Origin: Leptospiraceae bacterium
GTDB taxonomy: Bacteria > Spirochaetota > Leptospiria > Leptospirales > Leptospiraceae
NCBI GenBank assembly: GCA_016711485.1
Contig: JADJSX010000006.1
Coordinates: 172,001 to 236,000, forward strand
Length of the DNA stretch: 64,000 nt
Reading direction: 5' to 3'
Shown: piece by piece, positions 1-8,204 of the stretch
Numbering within the stretch: the stretch's first letter is position 1
How the letters are laid out: the number at the start of each line of letters is the position of its first letter
Translations under genes and position numbers: made by a program
The notes under the pieces: generated by a model
The model's database searches: none
What the model was told of the DNA's origin: nothing
The model's input: only the letters and a program-made list of their open reading frames with translations

Positions 1-298
1 TATTGTCTGAATATTTTTCCAAAAATACTTTTTCAGAATCAGGATCTGAATTCTTTAAATAAGCATGAATGTCCGAAATATTTTTTTGGATTTTCTTTTG
101 AATTTCTGAATTTGATATTTTACTTACAGCGCGATAGTAAATTTCTAGTGCACTTTTGAAGTGCCCCTTCTTTACCATTGTTTCAGCATTTAGCAGTGGA
201 CGTTTGTGGAGAAATAAACTTTTATCGTTGTCACCAAGTATGTCAAGGGCATCGTATGTCAGTGTCAAATTTGAACTAGATGTTTTAATCGGTGGCAT
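1..298 (-). CDS. Hypothetical protein, TPR-like N-terminus (truncated by window edge)
   Basis: The ATG at 298 on the minus strand opens a frame that stays open for 99 codons to the window edge, so the C-terminus is missing. The protein begins MPPIKTSSSNLTLTYDA and has a segment around residues 42-58 (ETMVKKGHFKSALEIYYRA) that reads like one tetratricopeptide helix pair. There is no signal peptide, so it is probably cytoplasmic. A GGA lies about 8 nt before the ATG and could serve as a weak ribosome binding site. I do not recognise the family. It is divergent from the thioesterase gene, and the 187-nt gap between them probably holds both promoters. Confidence 0.6.
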   Translation of the reverse strand, partial: MPPIKTSSSNLTLTYDALDILGDNDKSLFLHKRPLLNAETMVKKGHFKSALEIYYRAVSKISNSEIQKKIQKNISDIHAYLKNSDPDSEKVFLEKYSDN

Positions 299-485
299 AT
301 TTTTTCCAAGGTCTCACGAGAAATTATAGAATCTATTTATTCTCAAATCATACAACAATTTGACCCTTTTACATTACCATTTTCGACAGTTTCTACTCGC
401 TAGACTAGAACTAAAAAGGTCAAATTATGCTCCTTAGACCTAAAATTTAATTGACAAATGAATCTAGCACGTACTCTTTGACTTA

Positions 486-890
486 ATGAAGTTAGTATCA
501 AAGAAGAATTTAAGTTTTGGTTCGAGTCCGGATAACAATGATGGATTACAGCTTAGAATAACATTTGATGAAGATACTAAGACAGCCTACGGGGATTATA
601 CTTGCCCAGCAAAGTTTCAGGGATCTCCTGATGCAATCCATCCAGGAATTATAGCTACCATTTTAGACGAAATCATGATTAAGATTAATGAAGCCATGAA
701 TTTTGAAACAATGACTGGTGAGTTGACTGTTCGTTATCTTCAGCCTGCTTTTATCAATGAACCCTTACACCTAAGAGGCTGGTTTGTTAAAAAGAACAAA
801 AAAGTTATCGAAAATAGAGCAGAGATTGAAAATGAGATTGGAAAAATCGTAGCTCGTGGTAAGGGAAAGTATATGGAAGCTGGCGATTAA
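486..890 (+). CDS. PaaI-like hotdog-fold thioesterase
   Basis: This 134-residue protein has the length and pattern of a single hotdog domain of the PaaI/YigI acyl-CoA thioesterase type. The helix motif IHPGIIATILDEIM (residues about 51-64) corresponds to the family's HGG-x-DE helix, with Pro in place of the first Gly, and is followed by the strand GELTVRYLQPAFINEPLHL typical of the fold. The likely activity is hydrolysis of a small acyl-CoA or similar thioester in the cytoplasm; the substrate cannot be read from sequence. It stands alone, 6 nt ahead of tRNA-Leu on the same strand, and may be co-transcribed with it. The fold is secure and the substrate unknown. Confidence 0.75.
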   Translation: MKLVSKKNLSFGSSPDNNDGLQLRITFDEDTKTAYGDYTCPAKFQGSPDAIHPGIIATILDEIMIKINEAMNFETMTGELTVRYLQPAFINEPLHLRGWFVKKNKKVIENRAEIENEIGKIVARGKGKYMEAGD

Positions 891-896
891 ATAATA

Positions 897-983
897 GCCG
901 ATGTGGTGAAATTGGTAGACGCAGTGGATTCAAAATCCACCGAGGGCAACCTCGTGTCGGTTCGATTCCGACCATCGGCACCA
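897..983 (+). tRNA. tRNA-Leu (anticodon CAA)
   Basis: An 87-nt cloverleaf with acceptor arms GCCGATG and CATCGGC, discriminator A and an encoded CCA at 981-983. The anticodon stem-loop is GTGGA-TTCAAAA-TCCAC, giving anticodon CAA. A long variable arm (CGAGGGCAACCTCG) and the T-loop TTCGATT are as expected for a class II tRNA-Leu. It starts 6 nt after the thioesterase stop and runs up to the 3' end of the convergent gene. Confidence 0.97.
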
Positions 984-985
984 TT

Positions 986-1747
986 CTATATTTTATTTTC
1001 CCTCAAAGCCCTTTCATAGAAATCTTTTTCTATGGTATCAATTCCTTTCAGAATGAGTTGAATTTTATCCTGGCTAAGTTCGGTAAACACATCTTTTCCG
1101 CGCAATATAATTCCTTTTCCTAAACTAATTCCGTTTATATCGTCTATTGTATAGGTTTCTGGTTTAGATTGCATTTTTTCAATTACATAGTCCATTACCT
1201 GAAGAATTTTTTCTAGAAGTTCTTTTTTTGAAAGAGTAGAGAATAAACTCACAATTTGATGCCTAAAGTCATCTGCCTCTTTTTTGGGAATACTTGCGAT
1301 TAGCCTATTAAAGTAAATTTCTTCCTCTATGTTTTTTCCTTCTTTGATTAATTCTTTTGCATGGTCATACAGAATAGACTCAAACTTGTGCGCAGTTACA
1401 TAGGATTTTAAAGCGGAAACTCCTGCTTTGGCGGCTGAAAAAAACTGTTTTCCGAATTTAAAAATAATAGTCCCAACACTTCCTAAAAGTCCCCACATTT
1501 TTTCTGGGGTATGTACGAACGAAGCCAGTGCTGCAAATGCTTGATCTAGTTTAACCCTTTCATCAAGCTCCGGATATAATAATTCTAAAAAATAAGAAGT
1601 TAATCTATTTACTGTTCCTTGGTCAATATTTGAAAATTCTTGAAAACGATCTAGATTTTCTCGTGAGTATCTTGTCTGTAATGACTTTCGATAAGCTAGA
1701 ATTAATAATCCAAATTCTTTTTCTTCTAATGGGTTTATTTTATTCAT
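986..1747 (-). CDS. Conserved hypothetical protein, helical
   Basis: A 253-residue protein with no signal peptide and mostly helical character. The middle (about residues 80-115) is a glycine/phenylalanine-rich amphipathic stretch including MWGLLGSVGTIIFKFGKQFF, which could lie against a membrane. The rest is charged and soluble-looking. Its ATG overlaps the last 8 nt of the upstream amidase gene (ATGAATAA), so the two are probably translationally coupled and may act together at the envelope. I do not recognise a family and propose no function. Confidence 0.6.
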   Translation of the reverse strand: MNKINPLEEKEFGLLILAYRKSLQTRYSRENLDRFQEFSNIDQGTVNRLTSYFLELLYPELDERVKLDQAFAALASFVHTPEKMWGLLGSVGTIIFKFGKQFFSAAKAGVSALKSYVTAHKFESILYDHAKELIKEGKNIEEEIYFNRLIASIPKKEADDFRHQIVSLFSTLSKKELLEKILQVMDYVIEKMQSKPETYTIDDINGISLGKGIILRGKDVFTELSQDKIQLILKGIDTIEKDFYERALRENKI

Positions 1748-3101
1748 TTTTTTCAGCTACCACTTCGTCGAAATAACTTTGACCAGTGCGTCCAATATAT
1801 TTTTCAAAATCTATCCGTTTTCCCTTAGGAGTATAAGGCGAGTCCATTGGACGAAGTTCTAATCCATTGAATAGAGAATAAATTCCAACTGCGAGGCAAA
1901 TCGCTGTTTTCTTCTTTTTTGCTGTAACAAAATACATATCCTTATCACTTGTAATTTCACCCAATTCTAGATAAGCAGATATTGCATTAATAAAAGTAGG
2001 TACACTATAGGTAGATATAAATGGAAATAAAATTTTATTTGGTTCTTTATAAGTATCTTTTTCATCGTTTACCTGTAACCGCAAACCGTACTGCATAAAA
2101 CGTAAAAGTTCATTACTTGCATATAGGTTGTCTCCGCCAAATCCTTCTAAACCTCCCTCTCTTCGCATCAATTCTGGTTTACCTCTTTCTCTATCCCAGA
2201 ATTTTCCAACTGCACGGAATCCTTTATGGTCTAAGGCGTAAGGTCCTTCATTATTTTTGATTGTTTTTTCCCAACCGTCTGCGTCCCGGTATCTCCAAGT
2301 AATCATATTGGAACGATAACCTTCGAATCTTTCAATATTCGTTTGGTTGCCGGCTTTATTTGGCCAATATCCATTGAAATAAATCCAAGCATCAGCCATT
2401 GCGTTTTCGAGCCTAGACCATTTTGATTCGAATAACATCCAATTTCTCCATGGAGTTTTATTAAATTCTTCTGGTTCGGCTTGTTTTTCAGAAATTCTTT
2501 TTAATAGTTCAAATGTTTGATAGGAAGGGGCAATGACCGCTCCCATTCCACCTGCGTCTGGAGCTGCATTCATTGCATTGATATGAAGAGAAACAACAAG
2601 CGAAGGTTTTTCGCTGTTAATCTTTGAAATTCGACCTAAGTGATTTTTTCCAGTTTTAAAATCTGGAAAATCATACAGTCGGTAAAGTTGGTTTTTATCT
2701 TCTTTTTCTCTGTAATTTCTATCTTTTGCATTGTCAGTGCGAGTCATTGTGGATTCAATTTTTATCCAGGGTGCATCCGAATCGGAGAATAGTTTTATAT
2801 AAGACTTAAATTTTTGAAATCCTTTTTTGGTTTTTGTTAGGTCTAAAATTTCTTTTAATTCCTTTCCCACTTCTAAAACGATTTCCATTTCAGTTCTTCC
2901 CTTCTTAGGATAACTAGCCCCGTCTTTATAATTTTCTAAAAATCTGCCTGTGACGGAGTCATATTTATCGCCAAAAATTTCAAGAGGCTCTTGTTTTATA
3001 CCTCCATGACCTGGGTCTATGACTATTTTATATTTTTTTATTGGGTCTGTCTGTATGCTAATGTTCAAGAGTAAAACAAATAATACTAAATATTTTTTCA
3101 A
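1740..3101 (-). CDS. N-acetylmuramoyl-L-alanine amidase-like protein (Amidase_3)
   Basis: The 453-residue protein starts with a signal peptide (MKKYLVLFVLLLNISIQTDP) and continues with KIVIDPGHGG, the first zinc-ligand motif of Amidase_3 enzymes. A glutamate in the block TEMEIVLEVGKEL and the histidine of LVVSLHINAMN supply the other expected zinc ligands. The family cleaves the amide bond between muramic acid and the stem peptide of peptidoglycan in the periplasm. At 453 residues it is much longer than a bare catalytic domain (about 180-220); the extra length is inserted between the His motifs and at the C-terminus and matches nothing I know. The next gene overlaps it by 8 nt. Family call is good; physiological role (cell separation or remodelling) is inferred. 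Confidence 0.78.
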   Translation of the reverse strand: MKKYLVLFVLLLNISIQTDPIKKYKIVIDPGHGGIKQEPLEIFGDKYDSVTGRFLENYKDGASYPKKGRTEMEIVLEVGKELKEILDLTKTKKGFQKFKSYIKLFSDSDAPWIKIESTMTRTDNAKDRNYREKEDKNQLYRLYDFPDFKTGKNHLGRISKINSEKPSLVVSLHINAMNAAPDAGGMGAVIAPSYQTFELLKRISEKQAEPEEFNKTPWRNWMLFESKWSRLENAMADAWIYFNGYWPNKAGNQTNIERFEGYRSNMITWRYRDADGWEKTIKNNEGPYALDHKGFRAVGKFWDRERGKPELMRREGGLEGFGGDNLYASNELLRFMQYGLRLQVNDEKDTYKEPNKILFPFISTYSVPTFINAISAYLELGEITSDKDMYFVTAKKKKTAICLAVGIYSLFNGLELRPMDSPYTPKGKRIDFEKYIGRTGQSYFDEVVAEKNE

Positions 3102-3360
3102 AATGCTTCCTTGTTAATTTGATAATCCTAAATCTTCTTTCTAATTGCAAAAATAAGCGAATATTCATTCTTGTAAAGTAGCAAATAATTAGAAGTAATG
3201 CAAAAGATTTGCCTAGGAAAAAATCGAACGTTCAAATAAGTAGAAAAAAATACTACAAAATAAAGAATTTAACTTTGGAATATCTATCGTAATTAGAAAC
3301 ATCCAATGGGAAGTCCTTGTATAGATTGCAGAGATTGAGTCTAAATTGACAGAGGTTATA

Positions 3361-4500
3361 ATGTTATTAAAAAACGAATTCAAAACATACGAAAAATCGG
3401 ATATAATTTTAGAGAAAGCACTTGCTGGAGAACGGATTTCAAAGGAAGAAGCCCTAACTTTGTATGAAGAAGGCGATTTTTTAAAAATTCAATTTGTCGC
3501 TCGAGCTCTCAGAGAAAAAGTCCTACCTCACAAATTTGCAAGTTATACGATGTTTCGTGTAGTGAATTATACAAATTATTGCAATGTCGAATGTTCGTTT
3601 TGTTCCTTTATGGATGAAATTGGTTCCGGTAAGGGTTATGTTTTATCCAAAGAAGACATTGTGGAAAAAATGGAATTTGCCGCTAAGGAAAATGCAGACC
3701 AAATGTTTTTACAAGGCGGAGTATATCCCGATTTAAAATTCGATTATTATTTAGGTGTTCTCTCTGCGGTTAAGAGTCGTTTTCCGCAAATGCATATTCG
3801 TGCTTTTTCTCCAGTCGAAATTATCAATATGGAAAAACTAACAGGCCTCAGTTTGCGAGAGACATTGGTTCGATTGAAAGAAGCAGGTTTGGATTCCGTT
3901 CCCGGTGCTGGAGCAGAAATTCTAACTGAGCGTATGCGGAATATTATTTCTCCTAAAAAAGCAAGTGTATCTGAATGGACTCGCGCGATGGAGACTTGTC
4001 ATGAAGTAGGTTTGCTTGGTAGTGCTAACGTAGTATTTGGTTCAGAAGAAACAAAAGAAGAAGTTATCGAACATTTAAACGTTATACGCGAATCCCAAGA
4101 CCGAACAAAAGGATTTCTTTCGTTTATCCCATGGACATTCCAACCGCAAACCAAACGATTTAAAATTAGAATGGTTCCTACTCATGAGTATCTAAAGGTA
4201 CTCGGAATCTGTCGAATTTTCTTAGATAATATTTCACATATGGAAACTTCTGTTATGGTATTAGGAAAAGGAGTAGGGCAACTCGCTCTATACAGTGGAG
4301 CGGATGACGTTTCCTCTGTAGTTATTGAGGAAAATGTTCTACGTTCATATGGCCTTAAATCAGAAGAAGAGGCTACACGTTTCTTAGCCGGTGCAGGATT
4401 TATTCCGAAACGTCGTGACTTACTTTATAATTATGATAAGTATCCCGATTATGTTCCTACTGGAAAAGAGACTGCTTATATGAACTTAGGAGCTTCGTAG
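3361..4500 (+). CDS. mqnC: Cyclic dehypoxanthine futalosine synthase (radical SAM)
   Basis: Radical-SAM enzyme of the futalosine menaquinone pathway. The CxxxCxxC cluster motif is in NYCNVECSFCSF (Cys 74, 78, 81 from this start). Further family blocks are QMFLQGGVYPDL, GLDSVPGAGAEIL and the late FIPWTFQP, which fits MqnC better than its relative MqnE. I chose the ATG at 3361 because AGAGG lies 5 nt upstream; a TTG at 3346 in the same frame has no such site. The gene is monocistronic here, divergent from the amidase, with no other mqn gene nearby. Its presence suggests quinone synthesis through futalosine rather than the classical Men route, as far as one gene can tell. Confidence 0.85.
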   Translation: MLLKNEFKTYEKSDIILEKALAGERISKEEALTLYEEGDFLKIQFVARALREKVLPHKFASYTMFRVVNYTNYCNVECSFCSFMDEIGSGKGYVLSKEDIVEKMEFAAKENADQMFLQGGVYPDLKFDYYLGVLSAVKSRFPQMHIRAFSPVEIINMEKLTGLSLRETLVRLKEAGLDSVPGAGAEILTERMRNIISPKKASVSEWTRAMETCHEVGLLGSANVVFGSEETKEEVIEHLNVIRESQDRTKGFLSFIPWTFQPQTKRFKIRMVPTHEYLKVLGICRIFLDNISHMETSVMVLGKGVGQLALYSGADDVSSVVIEENVLRSYGLKSEEEATRFLAGAGFIPKRRDLLYNYDKYPDYVPTGKETAYMNLGAS

Positions 4501-4742
4501 GTTAAAGAAGATTAGCCATTGAGACACGGAGATATATAGAGTGGAGTAATACTAATCTCATTACAAAATATATTGAGGTGACGATGCAATAAATTTCACT
4601 CGATGAGCTATTTCATTAAGAAATGATAACTTTCTAGAATGTCCCGCTAGTCGAAAAAGTTCGGACTCTGAGTGGTATGGTGATTACCGACGTCCAAGTT
4701 TGCATATCGAACCAGGAAATTTTTAATTATAACGAAAAATAT
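4501..4742. other. Intergenic stretch with no recognised gene
   Basis: The spacer between mqnC and the Lgt-like gene holds no open frame of useful length on either strand. I see no intrinsic terminator directly after mqnC. Its right-hand part, from 4743, is a degenerate copy of the dispersed repeat listed separately. Confidence 0.6.
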
Positions 4743-4872
4743 TTAAACTCTCATCTTACGCAAAATTGGTAATTTATGGAAAGAAGGAAAATCTTGAGAA
4801 TTTTAGAAACTGCTAATGAATTAATAGCGATAGCGTACGATGAGTTAAACTATCAAATTTTTTGAGTTTAAC
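4743..4872 (+). repeat. Dispersed repeat, short-form copy
   Basis: The left end (TTTAAACTCTCATCTTACGC) is matched by an inverted right end (AGCGTACGATGAGTTAAAC). Between them is the core GCTAATGAATTAATAGCGATAGCG, read here across 4811-4834 in two blocks, also present in the copy at 54.5 kb. Compared with the long-form copies the middle GTTTGGGCG...CAAGTCGCC block is missing. A further inverted pair GTTAAACT/AGTTTAAC (4843-4850 and 4865-4872) closes the element. Confidence 0.55.
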
Positions 4873-4920
4873 ATAGAATTTTTATTTCCTGATACCGTGA
4901 AAGGTAATTTCGTTACCAGT

Positions 4921-5721
4921 ATGAATTTTCCATTCCATTTAAAATTCGCAAACTTTGAAATTTCAGCTCATTTAATTTTTGAGACTCTTGCTTTTCTAGT
5001 AGGATTTCAATATTATCTGCTACTTCGTAAGAAAGAAAAAGATTTATTAACATCTGAAGAAAGGTTATGGATACTAATCGCAGTTTGTATCGGGGCTTTG
5101 TTTTTTTCTAGATTTATTGCTGTGATGGAGCATATTCAGCTAATTACTTCCTCTACTCCGATTTTATTTTATTACTCCCAAAAAACAATCGTGGGTGGGC
5201 TTTTGGGAGGACTGATTGCCGTTGAGATTACAAAGAAAATTCTGAAAATAAAATATTCGTCCGGGGATATTATGACGTATCCTCTACTGGTAGGAATTAT
5301 GATTGGTCGGATTGGGTGTTTTTTGGCAGGTTTAGAAGATGGAACATACGGCAGCGAAACGAGTCTTATATGGGGTATTGATTTTGGTGACGGAATAAAA
5401 AGACATCCAACTCAAATTTATGAAATTATCTTTCTGGGCAGTCTCACAATCTCATTTAAATTTTTAGAGAACGCAAAGATTGTTTCATTAACATTAGATA
5501 AATTTAAATTCTTCAAATCGAATCATTTACCGGATGGATTTAAATTTAAAATTTTTTTATTTAGTTATTTATTGTTTCGATTCTGTATTGAATTTATTAA
5601 ACCGGTGTATCCCTTTTCATTTGGTTTATCTTTTATTCAAATTTCTTGTTTAACTGGAATTTTCTATTATTTATTTCTAGGTTTTCTTTCTGTCTTCATT
5701 CACACAAATAGATATTCTTAA
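4921..5721 (+). CDS. Prolipoprotein diacylglyceryl transferase-like membrane protein
   Basis: Polytopic protein (about seven hydrophobic segments) with the Lgt family layout: ISAHLIFE near the N-terminus, KTIVGGLLGG, GRIGCFLAG, then HPTQIYE. Lgt moves diacylglycerol from phosphatidylglycerol to the lipobox cysteine of prolipoproteins in the inner membrane. The protein is divergent: the His of the family's HGG motif is Val (IVGG), and the GRxGNFxNxE block reads GRIGCFLAGLEDG, so Asn and Glu positions are shifted or lost while the Arg remains. It may be an Lgt-like paralogue with another substrate and not the housekeeping enzyme. A GTG at 4897 would add 8 residues; the ATG at 4921 gives the family-like MNFPF start. 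Confidence 0.65.
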   Translation: MNFPFHLKFANFEISAHLIFETLAFLVGFQYYLLLRKKEKDLLTSEERLWILIAVCIGALFFSRFIAVMEHIQLITSSTPILFYYSQKTIVGGLLGGLIAVEITKKILKIKYSSGDIMTYPLLVGIMIGRIGCFLAGLEDGTYGSETSLIWGIDFGDGIKRHPTQIYEIIFLGSLTISFKFLENAKIVSLTLDKFKFFKSNHLPDGFKFKIFLFSYLLFRFCIEFIKPVYPFSFGLSFIQISCLTGIFYYLFLGFLSVFIHTNRYS

Positions 5722-5926
5722 GAATTCTTTAAGTCAGGCTAATTTTCATTTTCCAAAGACTAGGCAGCCTAGATAATATTGTAGAACGTTTCTAAGTGGT
5801 TTTCTTTAGTGTGGTGTTTTTTATTTGAGGAAAAATAAAAAATACTTTTCTAATAAAACCGAATGAATTTAATTAAAGGTAAAATTTTACGTATCTATTT
5901 GTGAAATTTCTAAAAATAAATTAAAA

Positions 5927-6235
5927 ATGAAACCAATCAAGATTAAAAAAAATTCGGTTCGTAAAATACTTCAACGCACCCGAAATAAAGCAGAAGTCGC
6001 GTTAGGGTTATTTCTATTCAATGGGTTTAAAATTCAAGTTAGTAGATATCGTATGAATAGTAGAAATAGAGTTCGGATTTTATACAATAAAAGACGAACC
6101 CAAGGGCTCTGTGTTATTTGTCAAAAAAGAGTAATAAAAATAAATCCCTTAACGGGAAATTTATACCGATTATGCGAAAATCACCGTGTATCCATAGATA
6201 AACAAAGAAATAAAAAAAGAAAAAGAAGTGATTAA
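5927..6235 (+). CDS. Small basic protein with a CxxC/CxxH zinc-finger-like motif
   Basis: A 102-residue, strongly basic protein (RNKKRKR near the C-terminus). LCVICQKR and LCENHR are separated by about 15 residues, giving a Cys-x2-Cys ... Cys-x2-His arrangement that could bind one zinc ion. The charge and possible zinc site suggest nucleic-acid binding, but that is inference and I do not recognise the family. It ends 4 nt into the convergent Maf-like gene. No clear ribosome binding site precedes the ATG; the leader is very AT-rich. Confidence 0.55.
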   Translation: MKPIKIKKNSVRKILQRTRNKAEVALGLFLFNGFKIQVSRYRMNSRNRVRILYNKRRTQGLCVICQKRVIKINPLTGNLYRLCENHRVSIDKQRNKKRKRSD

Positions 6236-8025
6236 GACATTAATACACCTTTTTTTAAATAACGAATTTCCCGTTTAAGAGAATTGTATAGAATTTCTTT
6301 TTTTCTAGATTCGTCTAAGTCTTCATGTCTTCTGAGGTAAATTTCGGTTTTGCGTATCATTTGTTTTAAATAGGGAATTTCTTCTAATTTCAATTCAATT
6401 TTTTTTAGAATATTCTCTGTATCAATTTCAACTTCGTTTTCTAAATAATTATCTAAAATTTCAATTTCTTCCAAAAATTTATTTTTTAAATCATCATTTG
6501 ATTCATGATCTTTTGGGATTGGATTCCAAGGAGAAAGTTGTTTCCATGGATAATTATGTTGAGAATACGATTGAAATTTTGAATTTGCTTCTGAGATGGA
6601 AATGTTTTGAATATTTTCTATAAACGAACCATGTTCGCTTACATTGTAAATTTCAAGAGAAGTAGTTTTTGCCGATTCTTCAAACCAATGTTTATAAATA
6701 CCTAAAACATAGTCAGTTAATACTTCGCCACCGTCACAGGCTTTTATATATTTTGTTTCCCTTTTTCTTACAATTTCTTCATTTATTTTCTCTAAACTTT
6801 TTTTACGATTAATTAGCGTTAGCCACTTTTCATTGTGATGCGTTCCGGTAGAATGAATTTCTCTACCAGTATACGCTAAGTCCTGTCCTGTTAGATAAAT
6901 TGGAGAAAATCCCATTTGCCTAAGTATATCAAATGCACTAGTCGCAACACTTCCGCCTGATTGTACATCTCCTATATCGCCTATTGTATTAGTTACAATA
7001 TCTCCACCAGCGGTGACTTCCCGAAAAGGTTTTCCAGATGCATCTACTTGAAATTTTGCAGTCAAAGAATGTACAATCGATTTAAAATTAAAATTTCTAA
7101 GTAAATTAGGAGAAGTAACAAAATCCGCAAATATTGGAATTTTAGATAAGTCCTCGCCTAAAAAATGAAAATAGGAATGAGTTTGAGCGTCTAATGTCAT
7201 TACTCCGTCAGGAATAATTTCAAATTTGAGTAAAACTTTTAATGCAGTATCACAAGCCATTAAAAAAACTTTATCTCGATTCTCCTTAATGAAATTGCAT
7301 TGACTTCTAAGACTAGGTCCGGCTGAAACTAGGATCGCTGGTATATTTTGATAATCCGCTATCGTTTCCTTAAATTTATAACGAGGTGTGTTTTCTGAAT
7401 TATAGGTTAGTAAATTAGAAATAGAGTTACGTACCCATATCCTTTCAAATTCGAATTTTGTAAGTAAGTCACTCATTTTAGAAGAAAAAAGAGTATTGAT
7501 TTTTGATTCAATTTCTAAAAAAAATTCTGGGTTTATTTGAATATTTGGTTGATTTCGGTAAAATTTTATTCCAGACAACCTTTCAATGGGTAATGATTCA
7601 ATATAACCCCAAAGTAAATTTAGCACTTTCTCACCTAAAAAAAGATGACGACCCGGAATATCTAATGCGGGATAAAGAAATTTTTCCCACAAACATGATA
7701 ATATTTCCTCTGAAGAATCAATGAATAAAATAATTTGGTTTGCTGGGACTTTGGAATTTAGTATTTCTATTGTATGTGGATTTCCGAGTCCTAAAACTAC
7801 GAGTAAATCATATTTTTTAATTGGACTTTCTCCAATAGAGCGTTGTGCTGCTGTTTTGGGTGCAATGGAACTAGCTAAGTTTTTTTTACCTATAGAGACA
7901 TAGTATTCTTCTTTTTGTAGAATTTTATGTAATTCGAACTGTTTAGATTCACTGTGAAAATAGCTAGAATACAGCTTTAAATACGGTTTTTTTGAAAATA
8001 ATTCTTCTAAATTTATTGGTGACAT
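6232..8025 (-). CDS. Maf/DUF115-family (MptE-like) motility-associated glycosyltransferase
   Basis: A 597-residue cytoplasmic protein with the DUF115 core: PAILVSAGPSL, FLMACDTALK, PDGVMTLD, then SGGSVATSAFDILRQMG and PIYLTGQDLAYTGREIHS. This is the pattern of 6-hydroxymethylpterin-pyrophosphokinase-like proteins that in flagellated bacteria are called motility accessory factors (Maf) and are linked to nonulosonic-acid glycosylation of flagellin. The first 200 residues have a second Rossmann-like segment (YDLLVVLGLGNPHTIEIL), and the last 130 are helical and charged. No flagellin or sialic-acid-like biosynthesis genes lie in the window, so the target is inferred only from the family. Confidence 0.75.
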   Translation of the reverse strand: MSPINLEELFSKKPYLKLYSSYFHSESKQFELHKILQKEEYYVSIGKKNLASSIAPKTAAQRSIGESPIKKYDLLVVLGLGNPHTIEILNSKVPANQIILFIDSSEEILSCLWEKFLYPALDIPGRHLFLGEKVLNLLWGYIESLPIERLSGIKFYRNQPNIQINPEFFLEIESKINTLFSSKMSDLLTKFEFERIWVRNSISNLLTYNSENTPRYKFKETIADYQNIPAILVSAGPSLRSQCNFIKENRDKVFLMACDTALKVLLKFEIIPDGVMTLDAQTHSYFHFLGEDLSKIPIFADFVTSPNLLRNFNFKSIVHSLTAKFQVDASGKPFREVTAGGDIVTNTIGDIGDVQSGGSVATSAFDILRQMGFSPIYLTGQDLAYTGREIHSTGTHHNEKWLTLINRKKSLEKINEEIVRKRETKYIKACDGGEVLTDYVLGIYKHWFEESAKTTSLEIYNVSEHGSFIENIQNISISEANSKFQSYSQHNYPWKQLSPWNPIPKDHESNDDLKNKFLEEIEILDNYLENEVEIDTENILKKIELKLEEIPYLKQMIRKTEIYLRRHEDLDESRKKEILYNSLKREIRYLKKGVLMS

Positions 8026-8204
8026 AATATACCCCTCTTATAATGTACACCCTAGAGATTTGGTCAACCGGTTTTACAAAAAGATAAAGACCTTACTCGT
8101 AAGATTCAAAAGACTTTGGATGGTTATTTTTTACTTTTGCGGCAACGAAAGTAAACAATATAACCTTTTGATTCCATTTTATTTTTGATTTTCAGGGGAA
8201 TAAT

